The notes under the pieces: generated by a model
Databases searched by the model: none
Told to the model about the DNA's origin: nothing
The model's input: only the letters and a program-made list of their open reading frames with translations
Translations under genes and position numbers: made by a program
Shown here: one piece after another, positions 1 through 5,707 of the stretch
How the letters are laid out: every line of letters starts with the position of its first letter
Numbering within the stretch: the first letter of the stretch is position 1
NCBI GenBank assembly: GCA_030248825.1
Contig: JARCMB010000331.1
Coordinates: forward strand, 1 to 5,707
DNA: 5,707 nucleotides
Direction: 5' to 3'
From: Pseudanabaenaceae cyanobacterium MP8IB2.15
Lineage (GTDB): Bacteria; Cyanobacteriota; Cyanobacteriia; Pseudanabaenales; Pseudanabaenaceae

Positions 1-968
1 CCCTTACCGTAGGCATAACCAGCGACCAAAGGCATTGCCAAAGTGGCTTCAGCAAACACCATTTGCTCGGTGACAATATCAACTTTGCCCCAAGAATGAG
101 CTTCACGCAGAGTTGAGCCAGAAAGCGCACCATCCCGCTCATCCGCAACAGTAATCTGCACGGCATACTTGTGCATGGCAGCATCAAAGCCCAGCAACTC
201 AGCCGCCACAACAGTATCTTGAGCAAAGTTTTTCGGTACACCGCCACCGATCATAAACAGACCAGAGTGAGGTGAAGCCAGCTTGCATTGAGTCAATTCG
301 CGGAAGTCGCGCACTGAGTCGATCGTCAAATGGGTTTCAGGTGATTGCCATTGGTGCATCACTAAGCCAAAGCCAGCCGAGCAGTCACTAAAAGCAGGTA
401 CGAAAATAGGAACTTGGTGCTGATAGGCTGCCAAGACAACAGACTGACGATTAACTGCATGTTCGTCCAAGTAAGCCCCCATTTCGTGAATAAACTCACG
501 CGAAGAATGTGGACGTGGTGGTAGCGAATCGGCAATCTTGGCGATCGTCATGTCGCAGATCCGCAGTTCGTCTTCATCAATATAGGTGTCGTAGATTCGA
601 TCGACACGTTGCTCTCTCAAAACTGTGTCATCTGCTAGAGGATCGCCAACATAGTGACGGAAACCCAAAGCTTCAAAAAAGTCTTGATCGACGATATTTG
701 CCCCAGTAGAAACGATCGCATCGACCATATTATTCGCGATCAAATCGTAAACCACGGTCTTTAGACCCGCACTGAACAGAGATCCAGCGAGGCAAAGAAT
801 AATTGCACAATCATCATCAGCAATCATCTGATCGTAAATTTTGGCAGCGCGTCCCAGGTTTCTCGCCTGAAAAGCAGTTTTTGCCATGGCATCGACAAGT
901 CCAATCACGTCATGCGCTTTAATATCAATGTGCTCGACGGTTTGGCTCAGTAGTTGTTGGCGTTGCAT
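1..968 (-). CDS. speY: Deoxyhypusine synthase-like / homospermidine-type polyamine enzyme (3' end cut off)
   Basis: The minus strand is open from ATG at 968 to the left edge (322 codons visible, no stop). I recognise the deoxyhypusine synthase fold from motifs: NNMVDAIVSTGAN (79-91), a GGGVPKNFAQD loop (241-251), and AHSWGK (290-295), whose Lys295 matches the catalytic lysine of human DHS (K329). NAD-site residues Asp195, Asp279 and Ser283 match human D238, D313 and S317. The family transfers an aminobutyl group from spermidine through an NAD-dependent imine. Bacteria lack eIF5A, so bacterial members are thought to make homospermidine or a related polyamine; the exact product here is unknown. 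Three spermidine-pocket residues differ from human DHS (Phe200, Asn247, Leu282). By alignment with human DHS, a few tens of C-terminal residues are missing. An in-frame ATG at 983 would add five residues, but the ATG at 968 has the better ribosome site. It is a cytosolic enzyme with no membrane segment. The symbol follows usage for bacterial homologues and is provisional. Confidence 0.9.
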   Translation of the reverse strand, partial: MQRQQLLSQTVEHIDIKAHDVIGLVDAMAKTAFQARNLGRAAKIYDQMIADDDCAIILCLAGSLFSAGLKTVVYDLIANNMVDAIVSTGANIVDQDFFEALGFRHYVGDPLADDTVLREQRVDRIYDTYIDEDELRICDMTIAKIADSLPPRPHSSREFIHEMGAYLDEHAVNRQSVVLAAYQHQVPIFVPAFSDCSAGFGLVMHQWQSPETHLTIDSVRDFRELTQCKLASPHSGLFMIGGGVPKNFAQDTVVAAELLGFDAAMHKYAVQITVADERDGALSGSTLREAHSWGKVDIVTEQMVFAEATLAMPLVAGYAYGK

Positions 969-977
969 GGTCAGTTT

Positions 978-981
978 CTCC
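978..981 (-). promoter_or_regulatory. Shine-Dalgarno site of the speY-like gene
   Basis: Read on the minus strand, GGAG lies 9 nt before the ATG at 968 and overlaps the first codons of the longer reading from 983. The ATG at 983 has only a weak AAGA stretch ahead of it. This favours 968 as the start, although many cyanobacterial genes do not depend on a Shine-Dalgarno sequence. Confidence 0.5.
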
Positions 982-1402
982 ATTCTTAAAAATAAATCTG
1001 GGCAATAAATTTGAGCGAGAACTTTTACCACCGCAAGTCATTAGTTCTTCTCCCAAAACCCATTAGAAGAAAAACAGCACTAGATTATCGCTGCTAATTA
1101 CGATCGGCTAGAAGCCAGAGAGACTTAACTAGCGATCCTAAACAGAGTCGTTAACAAATATTTACAATAAGATCTAGAGCGAAACTTGCAGTGAAGTTTA
1201 GACAGAAATTTGAGTAGAACCGATTAAAAGTTCAGTCAAAAGCAATTGAAATTCAACAAAAATCTTGATCTTCTCTAATGAAGAATGACCGACCCAGGCT
1301 GTTGGCTAAATAAAGCTGGAGAAAGTTTTTGAGCTTTTTTGGGGTTTTCCAGTGCCACAACCCTTATAGTTACAGGTCGATCAGATCGTACTAGGTCCTT
1401 CA

Positions 1403-1472
1403 CAGCCGTCGTCCCAGGATATTGTGGGATCGGACTGCCGTTTAGCATTCAACTTGGCTTTTAGTTGCCAGT
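1403..1472 (+). other. Two adjacent stem-loops, possible structured RNA or binding element
   Basis: Hairpin one pairs CAG-CCG-GTCCCA (1403-1416, with a TC bulge at 1409-1410) to TGGGAT-CGG-CTG (1425-1437, with one bulged A at 1434) around an 8-nt loop. That gives 12 pairs, including one G-T pair (1411/1430). As RNA this wobble can form only from the plus strand. Hairpin two pairs ACTTGGC (1452-1458, bulged T at 1454) to GCCAGT (1467-1472), giving six pairs. The first stem is much more GC-rich than its surroundings. Neither hairpin is followed by a clear U-run on either strand, so a standard intrinsic terminator is unlikely. It matches no RNA family that I recognise. The pairing is visible; any function is inference. 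Confidence 0.35.
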
Positions 1473-1542
1473 CGCTACCAATCATAAGAATTGATTTGAT
1501 CACTAACTTGTTCAATTTTATACAATTAGATACAACAGTCAT

Positions 1543-1572
1543 TTGCAATTATATCACTTAGCTTGATAAATA
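1543..1572 (+). promoter_or_regulatory. Candidate sigma70-type promoter for the chemoreceptor operon
   Basis: TTGCAA (1543-1548) and TAAATA (1567-1572) are 18 nt apart, and a TG one base upstream of the second hexamer would make an extended -10. Transcription would begin near 1579, giving a leader of about 215 nt before the receptor ATG. A rival -10-like TACAAT lies at 1521-1526 with a poorly spaced TTGATC ahead of it. In a region this AT-rich such matches arise easily by chance. Confidence 0.22.
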
Positions 1573-1780
1573 CAGCAAAATGGCTCTAGAGGAGTTGGGG
1601 CTGCTTGGGTTCTAATAGAAGACAAGTAGAAACAGCAGTAAGTCCGAGACATGGATTCATTAGTTTACTTTTCGGGGTTTATTTTCCGAGATTTATTTTT
1701 TGACCTGGTTTTCATACCAGTATTTTTGGTCTTGGAAAAGCAGACTAGCTTTACTGCGGCAAACACTCAACTTTGTACTT

Positions 1781-1784
1781 AGGA
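1781..1784 (+). promoter_or_regulatory. Shine-Dalgarno site that selects the receptor start
   Basis: AGGA lies 9 nt before the ATG at 1794. A TTG seven codons further upstream (1773) keeps the frame open, but it has no comparable ribosome site and its extension would contain the AGGA itself. The protein beginning at 1794 starts directly with the TPR helix, so I take 1794 as the start. Confidence 0.6.
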
Positions 1785-1793
1785 TTACCTATC

Positions 1794-4724
1794 ATGACTA
1801 CTCGGTATCATCATGCGCTCCAAGCATATGCAGAAGGACGATACGAGGAAGCAATGCATCAGTTCTCAGAGCTTTTGTATGAAGATCCCCGTAATCCTAA
1901 GCTGCTGATCTGGCTGGGGGCAACATTTCGCAAGGCGGGGAAAATTGAGTATGCGCGGGCGCAGTATCAACAGGCTCTGGAGTTGACTGATGATCCCGAC
2001 TTAATTGATTTAGCCCAAACCTGCCTGGCGCAGATGCAGAGTAGCTCTTCTACGGTTAGTCATTCCAGTCCAAATGGTTCTAGTGCAGATTTGATCGCTA
2101 ATGTCGCTGCAACAGCTTATGCTCCAGCAACAGATGCGAGGCGAGATCTTGCCAGTAGTAACGGTAGTAATCTAATTCCGCCGCCAGCCCATCTAGTCTC
2201 GGGTGAAGCCACGGGTCATATTCCAGATGATTCGACCGATAACACAGTATTTGCCGACAGTACATTGTTTGCTGGGAATCGCACCGCATCAGAAAATTCC
2301 GATCTTGAGCAGGCTTTAGCCCCAACCGAACCAGAATCTAAGCTGCCTCAATCTGCCCAAATATCTGATTCGCCAACTAGTTCAACTGCCTCGACTCGTC
2401 AAATTACGCCCAAGATCAAAAAGGTTGACCAGTTGCGTCCGTCTAGTTTGCGTCAACGATTGACTGGCTGGGCGATTGCCTTGTCGGTGATCCCTGCGGT
2501 TGCGATCGGGATCGCGGCTTATCAGACTAGCAGCAAGGCACTTGACACAGAGGTGAGACAGTCCCAAGAGCAGCAGGCAGTTAGCTTATCTGATGCCCTC
2601 AATCGGTTTATGTTAAAGCAGTATGAAGGGACGCAGATGCTTGGCACGTTGCTTACCTATTCTGGTATTCAGCCTAAGCAAGGCTTTTCTGCCGACCAAA
2701 AACTCCTGCTGCTCTACCGCTTAAACCTCTACAAACAGGCTTACAAAAGTTTTGACAGTATTGCCCTGTTTAGTCCTCAGGGAGATTTGCTCGTACAGTC
2801 GTCGGGGACTACTGCGCCCAACTCGATCGACAAAAGTTATTTAAATAAGGTTTTAACTGCACCTGCGCCTTTAATCAGCGAGGCAGTGCCACTAGAGCAA
2901 GATTTCGCGATCAATTTTGCTGTACCAGTGATCAATCCTGCCACCAAAAAAGTGACAATGGTTTTGCAGTCTCGGATGCCGCTCAAGTCTATCCAAGAAA
3001 ATCTGAAACAAGTTTCGGCTTCGGAATATCTGATCGTTGATGGGGCGAATAAATACTTACTATCTGCTGGTATTACCGCTAGTCAAGGTACAGATGCTGC
3101 TGCCGACTATCCTTTTTTACCTGAATTACAAGCGACGGGACAGCCTGGATCGAAGTATCAGTCCGCTCGCAATCAGGACGGAGATCGAAGCGAGAAGTTA
3201 TTAGCCTATGCCCCCGTAACTCAGCTAGCAGGTTTGCCCGAACTAAAGTGGTCGATTCTCACTAGTATTAACAAAGACACAGCTCTAGCTGGCAATAATG
3301 TGTTGCTGCTGATATTTGTAGTCGGTATTGGTGTAACCCCAATTTTAGTTGGCTTGGTTGCCTATAGTTTGTCCGATCGATTTACTTACCCGATCGAAGT
3401 TGCCACGATTGCGATTCGTAAACTAGCACATGGCAAATTTGATACCCGTCTTGTGGTCAAAGGAAATGATGAGCTAGCCCAACTGTCAGCCAGCATTAAC
3501 GACATGGCAGGACAGTTCGAGCTATTGCTGAAGCAACAGCAACAGGAAAAAGTGCGGTTGCAAAAGCAGATGGTCAAGATGTTTAAGGCCTTACAGAAGC
3601 TGGCGAAAGTCGGTAACAACGACCTCAAACTGTCAGATGAAAGCATTGGCATGATGCTGAGGCGAATTCAAGCTAATGTCTCGCAGAAGGAGGCTGAAGC
3701 TAAACGTTCTCGTCAAGAAAAAGAACAGATGCAGAAGCAGTTGGTGCAAATTTTCGATGAAGTCAAAGATCTGGCTAATGGCGACTTTACCGTTTCTGCC
3801 AACATTGTCGAAGGAGAAATGGCGAATGTGCCAGAATTTTTCAATGCCATGATCGAGAGCCTGAAGCAAGTCGTCAATCAGGTCAAGACCAATGCTGGAC
3901 AAGTTAACTATTCGCTCGGACAAAATGAGCGCGCCGTCACCCAGTTAGCGAACGAAGCCCTAAAGCAGGCTGATGAGATCAACCGCACACTTAATTCTGT
4001 GCAAATTATGTCTAATTCGGCTCAGTCAATCGCTGAGAGTAGCCAGCAAGCCACTTCGATCGCGCACAATGCCACAAATTCGATCGCTGTAGGGAATAGG
4101 GCCATGGATGGCACGATGCAGGGCATTCTCAACCTTCGCGCTACAGTTGCGGCAACTGCCAAGAAAGTGAAGCGGTTGGGCGAATCTTCGCAGAAAATTT
4201 CCAAAGTAGTTTCTTTAATCAATGAAATTGCTGTCCAGACCAACTTCCTGGCAATCAACGCCAGCATTGAGGCTTCCCGCGCTGGTGATGACAGCAAAGG
4301 CTTTGTGACGATGGCAGAAGAGGTTGGGGCGCTGGCGACACGTTCTGCGACTGCGACCCGCGAAATTGAGCAACTGATTAGCAATATTCAAACTGAAACC
4401 AGTGAAGTGATCGGTGCGATGGAATTAGGTACGAGTCAAGTGGTTGCGGGGACTCAATTGGTCGAAGATGCCCAAAGAAGCCTGAATCAGATCACACAAG
4501 TCTCACACCAGATTGACGATTTGGTCAGGTCGATCTCAGAGGCAACTGTTTCTCAGGCGCGGACTTCGGAATGTGTGGCAGGCTTAATGAAAGATATTGC
4601 TCAGGTGGCAGGGCGCACCGCTAATTCTTCGCGGCAGGTTTCCAAGTCGCTCCAAGCAACTGTGCAAGTCGCCGAACAACTTCAACATTCTGTGAGTAAA
4701 TTCAAAGTTGAGAATGCTAAGTAG
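1794..4724 (+). CDS. TPR-containing transmembrane methyl-accepting chemotaxis protein (PilJ/HmpD-like)
   Basis: This is a 976-residue chemoreceptor that should sit in the plasma membrane and control the CheA-type kinase encoded next to it. Domains in order: two TPR-like helical hairpins (about 4-70); a Ser/Thr/Pro-rich linker likely to be disordered (81-205); a basic stretch and first membrane segment (223-243); a Cache-like sensor of about 255 residues (244-500); second membrane segment (502-525); HAMP (about 524-576, with Pro533 and DELAQL at 559-564); helical linker with a degenerate HAMP-like copy (585-641); second HAMP-like module (642-694); and the signalling domain. The kinase-contacting hairpin tip is around 811-863, with QTNFLAINASIEASRAGDD at 815-833. 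Glu826 and Arg829 match conserved receptor residues, and Asp832 replaces the usual Glu. No NWETF-type methyltransferase tether is seen at the C-terminus. The closest functional parallels are Synechocystis PilJ and Nostoc HmpD, which act in pilus motility; the ligand is unknown. Confidence 0.93.
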   Translation: MTTRYHHALQAYAEGRYEEAMHQFSELLYEDPRNPKLLIWLGATFRKAGKIEYARAQYQQALELTDDPDLIDLAQTCLAQMQSSSSTVSHSSPNGSSADLIANVAATAYAPATDARRDLASSNGSNLIPPPAHLVSGEATGHIPDDSTDNTVFADSTLFAGNRTASENSDLEQALAPTEPESKLPQSAQISDSPTSSTASTRQITPKIKKVDQLRPSSLRQRLTGWAIALSVIPAVAIGIAAYQTSSKALDTEVRQSQEQQAVSLSDALNRFMLKQYEGTQMLGTLLTYSGIQPKQGFSADQKLLLLYRLNLYKQAYKSFDSIALFSPQGDLLVQSSGTTAPNSIDKSYLNKVLTAPAPLISEAVPLEQDFAINFAVPVINPATKKVTMVLQSRMPLKSIQENLKQVSASEYLIVDGANKYLLSAGITASQGTDAAADYPFLPELQATGQPGSKYQSARNQDGDRSEKLLAYAPVTQLAGLPELKWSILTSINKDTALAGNNVLLLIFVVGIGVTPILVGLVAYSLSDRFTYPIEVATIAIRKLAHGKFDTRLVVKGNDELAQLSASINDMAGQFELLLKQQQQEKVRLQKQMVKMFKALQKLAKVGNNDLKLSDESIGMMLRRIQANVSQKEAEAKRSRQEKEQMQKQLVQIFDEVKDLANGDFTVSANIVEGEMANVPEFFNAMIESLKQVVNQVKTNAGQVNYSLGQNERAVTQLANEALKQADEINRTLNSVQIMSNSAQSIAESSQQATSIAHNATNSIAVGNRAMDGTMQGILNLRATVAATAKKVKRLGESSQKISKVVSLINEIAVQTNFLAINASIEASRAGDDSKGFVTMAEEVGALATRSATATREIEQLISNIQTETSEVIGAMELGTSQVVAGTQLVEDAQRSLNQITQVSHQIDDLVRSISEATVSQARTSECVAGLMKDIAQVAGRTANSSRQVSKSLQATVQVAEQLQHSVSKFKVENAK

Positions 4725-4805
4725 AAGCCAAGTAAAATAATAGGGATTCGGGTGTGGGATTAGCATTAAGCTCCATATCCATACCTGTAAAACGTCCAAA
4801 TATCT

Positions 4806-5707
4806 ATGAGTCAAGATCGAGAGTTTGAAGTTCAACAAATGTTTCTTGAGGAGGCTCAAGACTACATCGATGCACTCGAAGATGGTCTGCTCGGTCTAGA
4901 TAATCGGGCAGACGATTTTAAGCAACGCTTGGATGCAATATTACGAGCCGCTCACTCGCTTAAGGGTGGAGCAGCGATGATGCAGTTTGAAGTACTCAGC
5001 GAGACCACACATCGACTAGAAGATGTATTTAAGCTGCTCAAATCCAGTAAGCCATCGATCGACACTAATTTACAGAGATCGTTACTTAGTGGCGTGGGTC
5101 TGTTGCGCCAAATTACCGATCTGAGTCGTCAGGGTAAGACAGTCGATCGAAATTGGAGTGAAGGAAATGCCGTACCGATATTTAGCCAACTCGAACAGCT
5201 TCTAGAAACCATAGAAGTCAGCGAGGCAGAAGAGGAGGAGGAAGAGGAAACTGATTTAGTCGTGCTGATGTTTGAGACGGAAGTGGAAAACTATCTCACT
5301 GAGCTAGAGTCAAAATTAGTAGAAACAACTCCGATCCAAGCAGATGATTTGTTGGCAGTAGCTTCAGATTTATCTGACATTGGGTTGATGTTGGATTTAG
5401 AAAACTTTGTGTTGCTGAATCAGTCGATCGCGGCACAGATCGAAGCAGAACCCGATCGAAGTGCCGAAATTGCCCGCTTGGCTCTGACAGTTTGGCGACG
5501 ATCTCAAGCGATGGTGCTTACAGGGAATCAGGCTTCGATCGAATCTGAATTTAGATTGCCTAGCTCTGCGCCCTCAGAGGATTCCTCGATCGTTGAGCCT
5601 GAGATTCAAACTGATGATCGATTAGATGACCTAGTAGATAATCGATTGGATAGCCTAGATGACCTAGTAGATGATCGATTGGATAGCCTAGATGACCTAG
5701 TAGATGA
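4806..5707 (+). CDS. CheA-family histidine kinase, N-terminal part (PilL/HmpE-like; 3' end cut off)
   Basis: Three hundred codons are visible and the frame is open at the right edge. Residues 5-105 form an Hpt (P1) domain with the signature AAHSLKGGAAMM; His50 is the expected phospho-acceptor. A run of seven Glu (142-148) leads into a second helical domain (about 150-235). Its ASDLSDIGLMLDLENF segment resembles an Hpt core but lacks His, a pattern I associate with cyanobacterial CheA proteins. From 271 an acidic 11-residue tandem repeat begins. Dimerisation, ATPase, CheW-like and any receiver domains would lie beyond the window, so kinase activity is inferred from the Hpt type and the adjacent receptor. 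The ATG at 4806 is the first start after an in-frame TAA (4788-4790); no Shine-Dalgarno site is evident. The 81-bp gap after the receptor gene shows no strong terminator, so cotranscription is likely. It probably phosphorylates CheY- or PatA-like regulators of type IV pili. Confidence 0.88.
   Translation, partial: MSQDREFEVQQMFLEEAQDYIDALEDGLLGLDNRADDFKQRLDAILRAAHSLKGGAAMMQFEVLSETTHRLEDVFKLLKSSKPSIDTNLQRSLLSGVGLLRQITDLSRQGKTVDRNWSEGNAVPIFSQLEQLLETIEVSEAEEEEEEETDLVVLMFETEVENYLTELESKLVETTPIQADDLLAVASDLSDIGLMLDLENFVLLNQSIAAQIEAEPDRSAEIARLALTVWRRSQAMVLTGNQASIESEFRLPSSAPSEDSSIVEPEIQTDDRLDDLVDNRLDSLDDLVDDRLDSLDDLVD
5616..5707 (+). repeat. In-frame 33-bp tandem repeat in the CheA linker
   Basis: There is a 24-bp short copy (5616-5639) and two full 33-bp copies (5640-5672 and 5673-5705), and the first two bases of a possible further copy lie at the window edge. 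The full copies differ at only one base (A/G at the first position, giving Asn or Asp). The short copy lacks nine bases and has TTA for TTG. Each full unit encodes (N/D)RLDSLDDLVD, so length changes of whole units keep the frame. The total copy number cannot be seen from here. Confidence 0.92.

Larger units (their letters stand above)
969..1793. other. Long divergent intergenic region without a convincing gene
   Basis: These 825 bases separate the two divergent genes and are AT-rich with frequent stops in all frames. I found no tRNA, rRNA, CRISPR or insertion-sequence signature. Visible structure: a 7-bp inverted repeat (1045-1051 with 1065-1071) in the speY-like leader; a near-perfect palindrome TTGAA-A-TTCAA (1246-1256); CGATC-A-GATCG (1378-1388); a bulged GC-rich stem-loop followed by a second hairpin (1403-1472); an AT-rich inverted repeat (1487-1494 with 1512-1519); a small hairpin before a T-rich run (1705-1727); and a 43-codon hydrophobic ORF (1651-1782). 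A GATAAT on the minus strand (1084-1089) could be the -10 element of the speY-like gene, but no good -35 accompanies it. The length would suit regulated promoters, long leaders or an unannotated small RNA; the sequence does not decide between these. Confidence 0.6.

Noticed and set aside
509..709. Plus-strand 66-codon ORF inside the speY-like gene
   Set aside because: It lies antisense to conserved DHS-family sequence, and its Arg/Cys/His-rich translation is typical of a shadow frame.
1246..1256. Palindrome TTGAA-A-TTCAA as a regulator site
   Set aside because: It is short and AT-rich, matches no operator I can name, and is expected by chance in such sequence.
1312..1340. AAAGCT/AGCTTT inverted repeat followed by a T-rich run, resembling a terminator
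   Set aside because: The stem is only six AT-rich pairs, and there is no plus-strand gene upstream for it to terminate.
1773..1793. TTG start giving the receptor seven extra residues
   Set aside because: The ATG at 1794 has AGGA at a good distance, and the TPR begins right after it. The TTG has no such support.
1700..1882. Plus-strand 60-codon ORF starting before and running into the receptor gene
   Set aside because: It overlaps the receptor's N-terminal coding sequence in another frame, has no ribosome site and shows no recognisable domain. The receptor frame explains the sequence.
3386..4384. Minus-strand ORFs of 88-120 codons opposite the receptor's HAMP and signalling domains
   Set aside because: They are shadows of a strongly coding plus strand. 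They are rich in Ser, Leu and Cys as antisense frames often are, and contain no domain motif.
4725..4805. Possible terminator or separate promoter between receptor and kinase genes
   Set aside because: There are only short scattered complementary segments (GGAT/ATCC, AGC/GCT), no T-run after them, and no convincing -35/-10 pair.
4584..4859. Minus-strand 91-codon ORF spanning the receptor-kinase junction
   Set aside because: It overlaps both the receptor C-terminus and the kinase Hpt start, has no recognisable motif, and the junction is explained by the two plus-strand genes.

Overview
The window looks like cyanobacterial chromosome. The hexamer CGATCG, the core of the cyanobacterial HIP1 repeat, occurs about 17 times by hand count, against roughly 1.4 expected by chance. 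The genes also fit: a deoxyhypusine-synthase-like enzyme of the cyanobacterial/bacterial type, and a PilJ/HmpD-like chemoreceptor followed by a CheA/PilL/HmpE-like kinase. Base composition is moderate, and the genus cannot be named from this sequence alone.

Layout. (1) Bases 1-968, minus strand: most of a deoxyhypusine-synthase-like (SpeY-type) polyamine enzyme, whose C-terminus lies off the left edge. (2) Bases 969-1793: an unusually long, AT-rich divergent intergenic region of 825 bp. It holds no convincing gene but has a bulged GC-rich stem-loop, smaller inverted repeats, and a candidate promoter and leader for the next gene. (3) Bases 1794-4724, plus strand: a 976-residue transmembrane methyl-accepting chemotaxis protein with an N-terminal TPR module, a disordered linker, a Cache-like sensor between two membrane segments, HAMP and HAMP-like signal-relay modules, and a C-terminal signalling domain. 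(4) Bases 4806-5707, plus strand: the first 300 residues of a CheA-family histidine kinase. It shows an intact Hpt domain with phospho-acceptor His50, a second His-less Hpt-like domain, and an 11-residue tandem repeat that runs off the right edge.

The last two genes are probably one transcription unit and one phosphorelay. The receptor would sense an extracytoplasmic ligand or state and control autophosphorylation of the kinase on His50. In cyanobacteria such systems control type IV pilus motility, phototaxis or hormogonium behaviour. The CheW-, CheY- and PatA-like partners are not visible. The SpeY-like gene is transcribed away from them and has no evident functional link.

The points most worth a second look are the near-identical acidic 33-bp repeat in the CheA linker, the replaced spermidine-pocket residues in the SpeY-like enzyme, the duplicated HAMP-like module in the receptor, and the structured element in the intergenic region. 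None of these amounts to a demonstrated new system.
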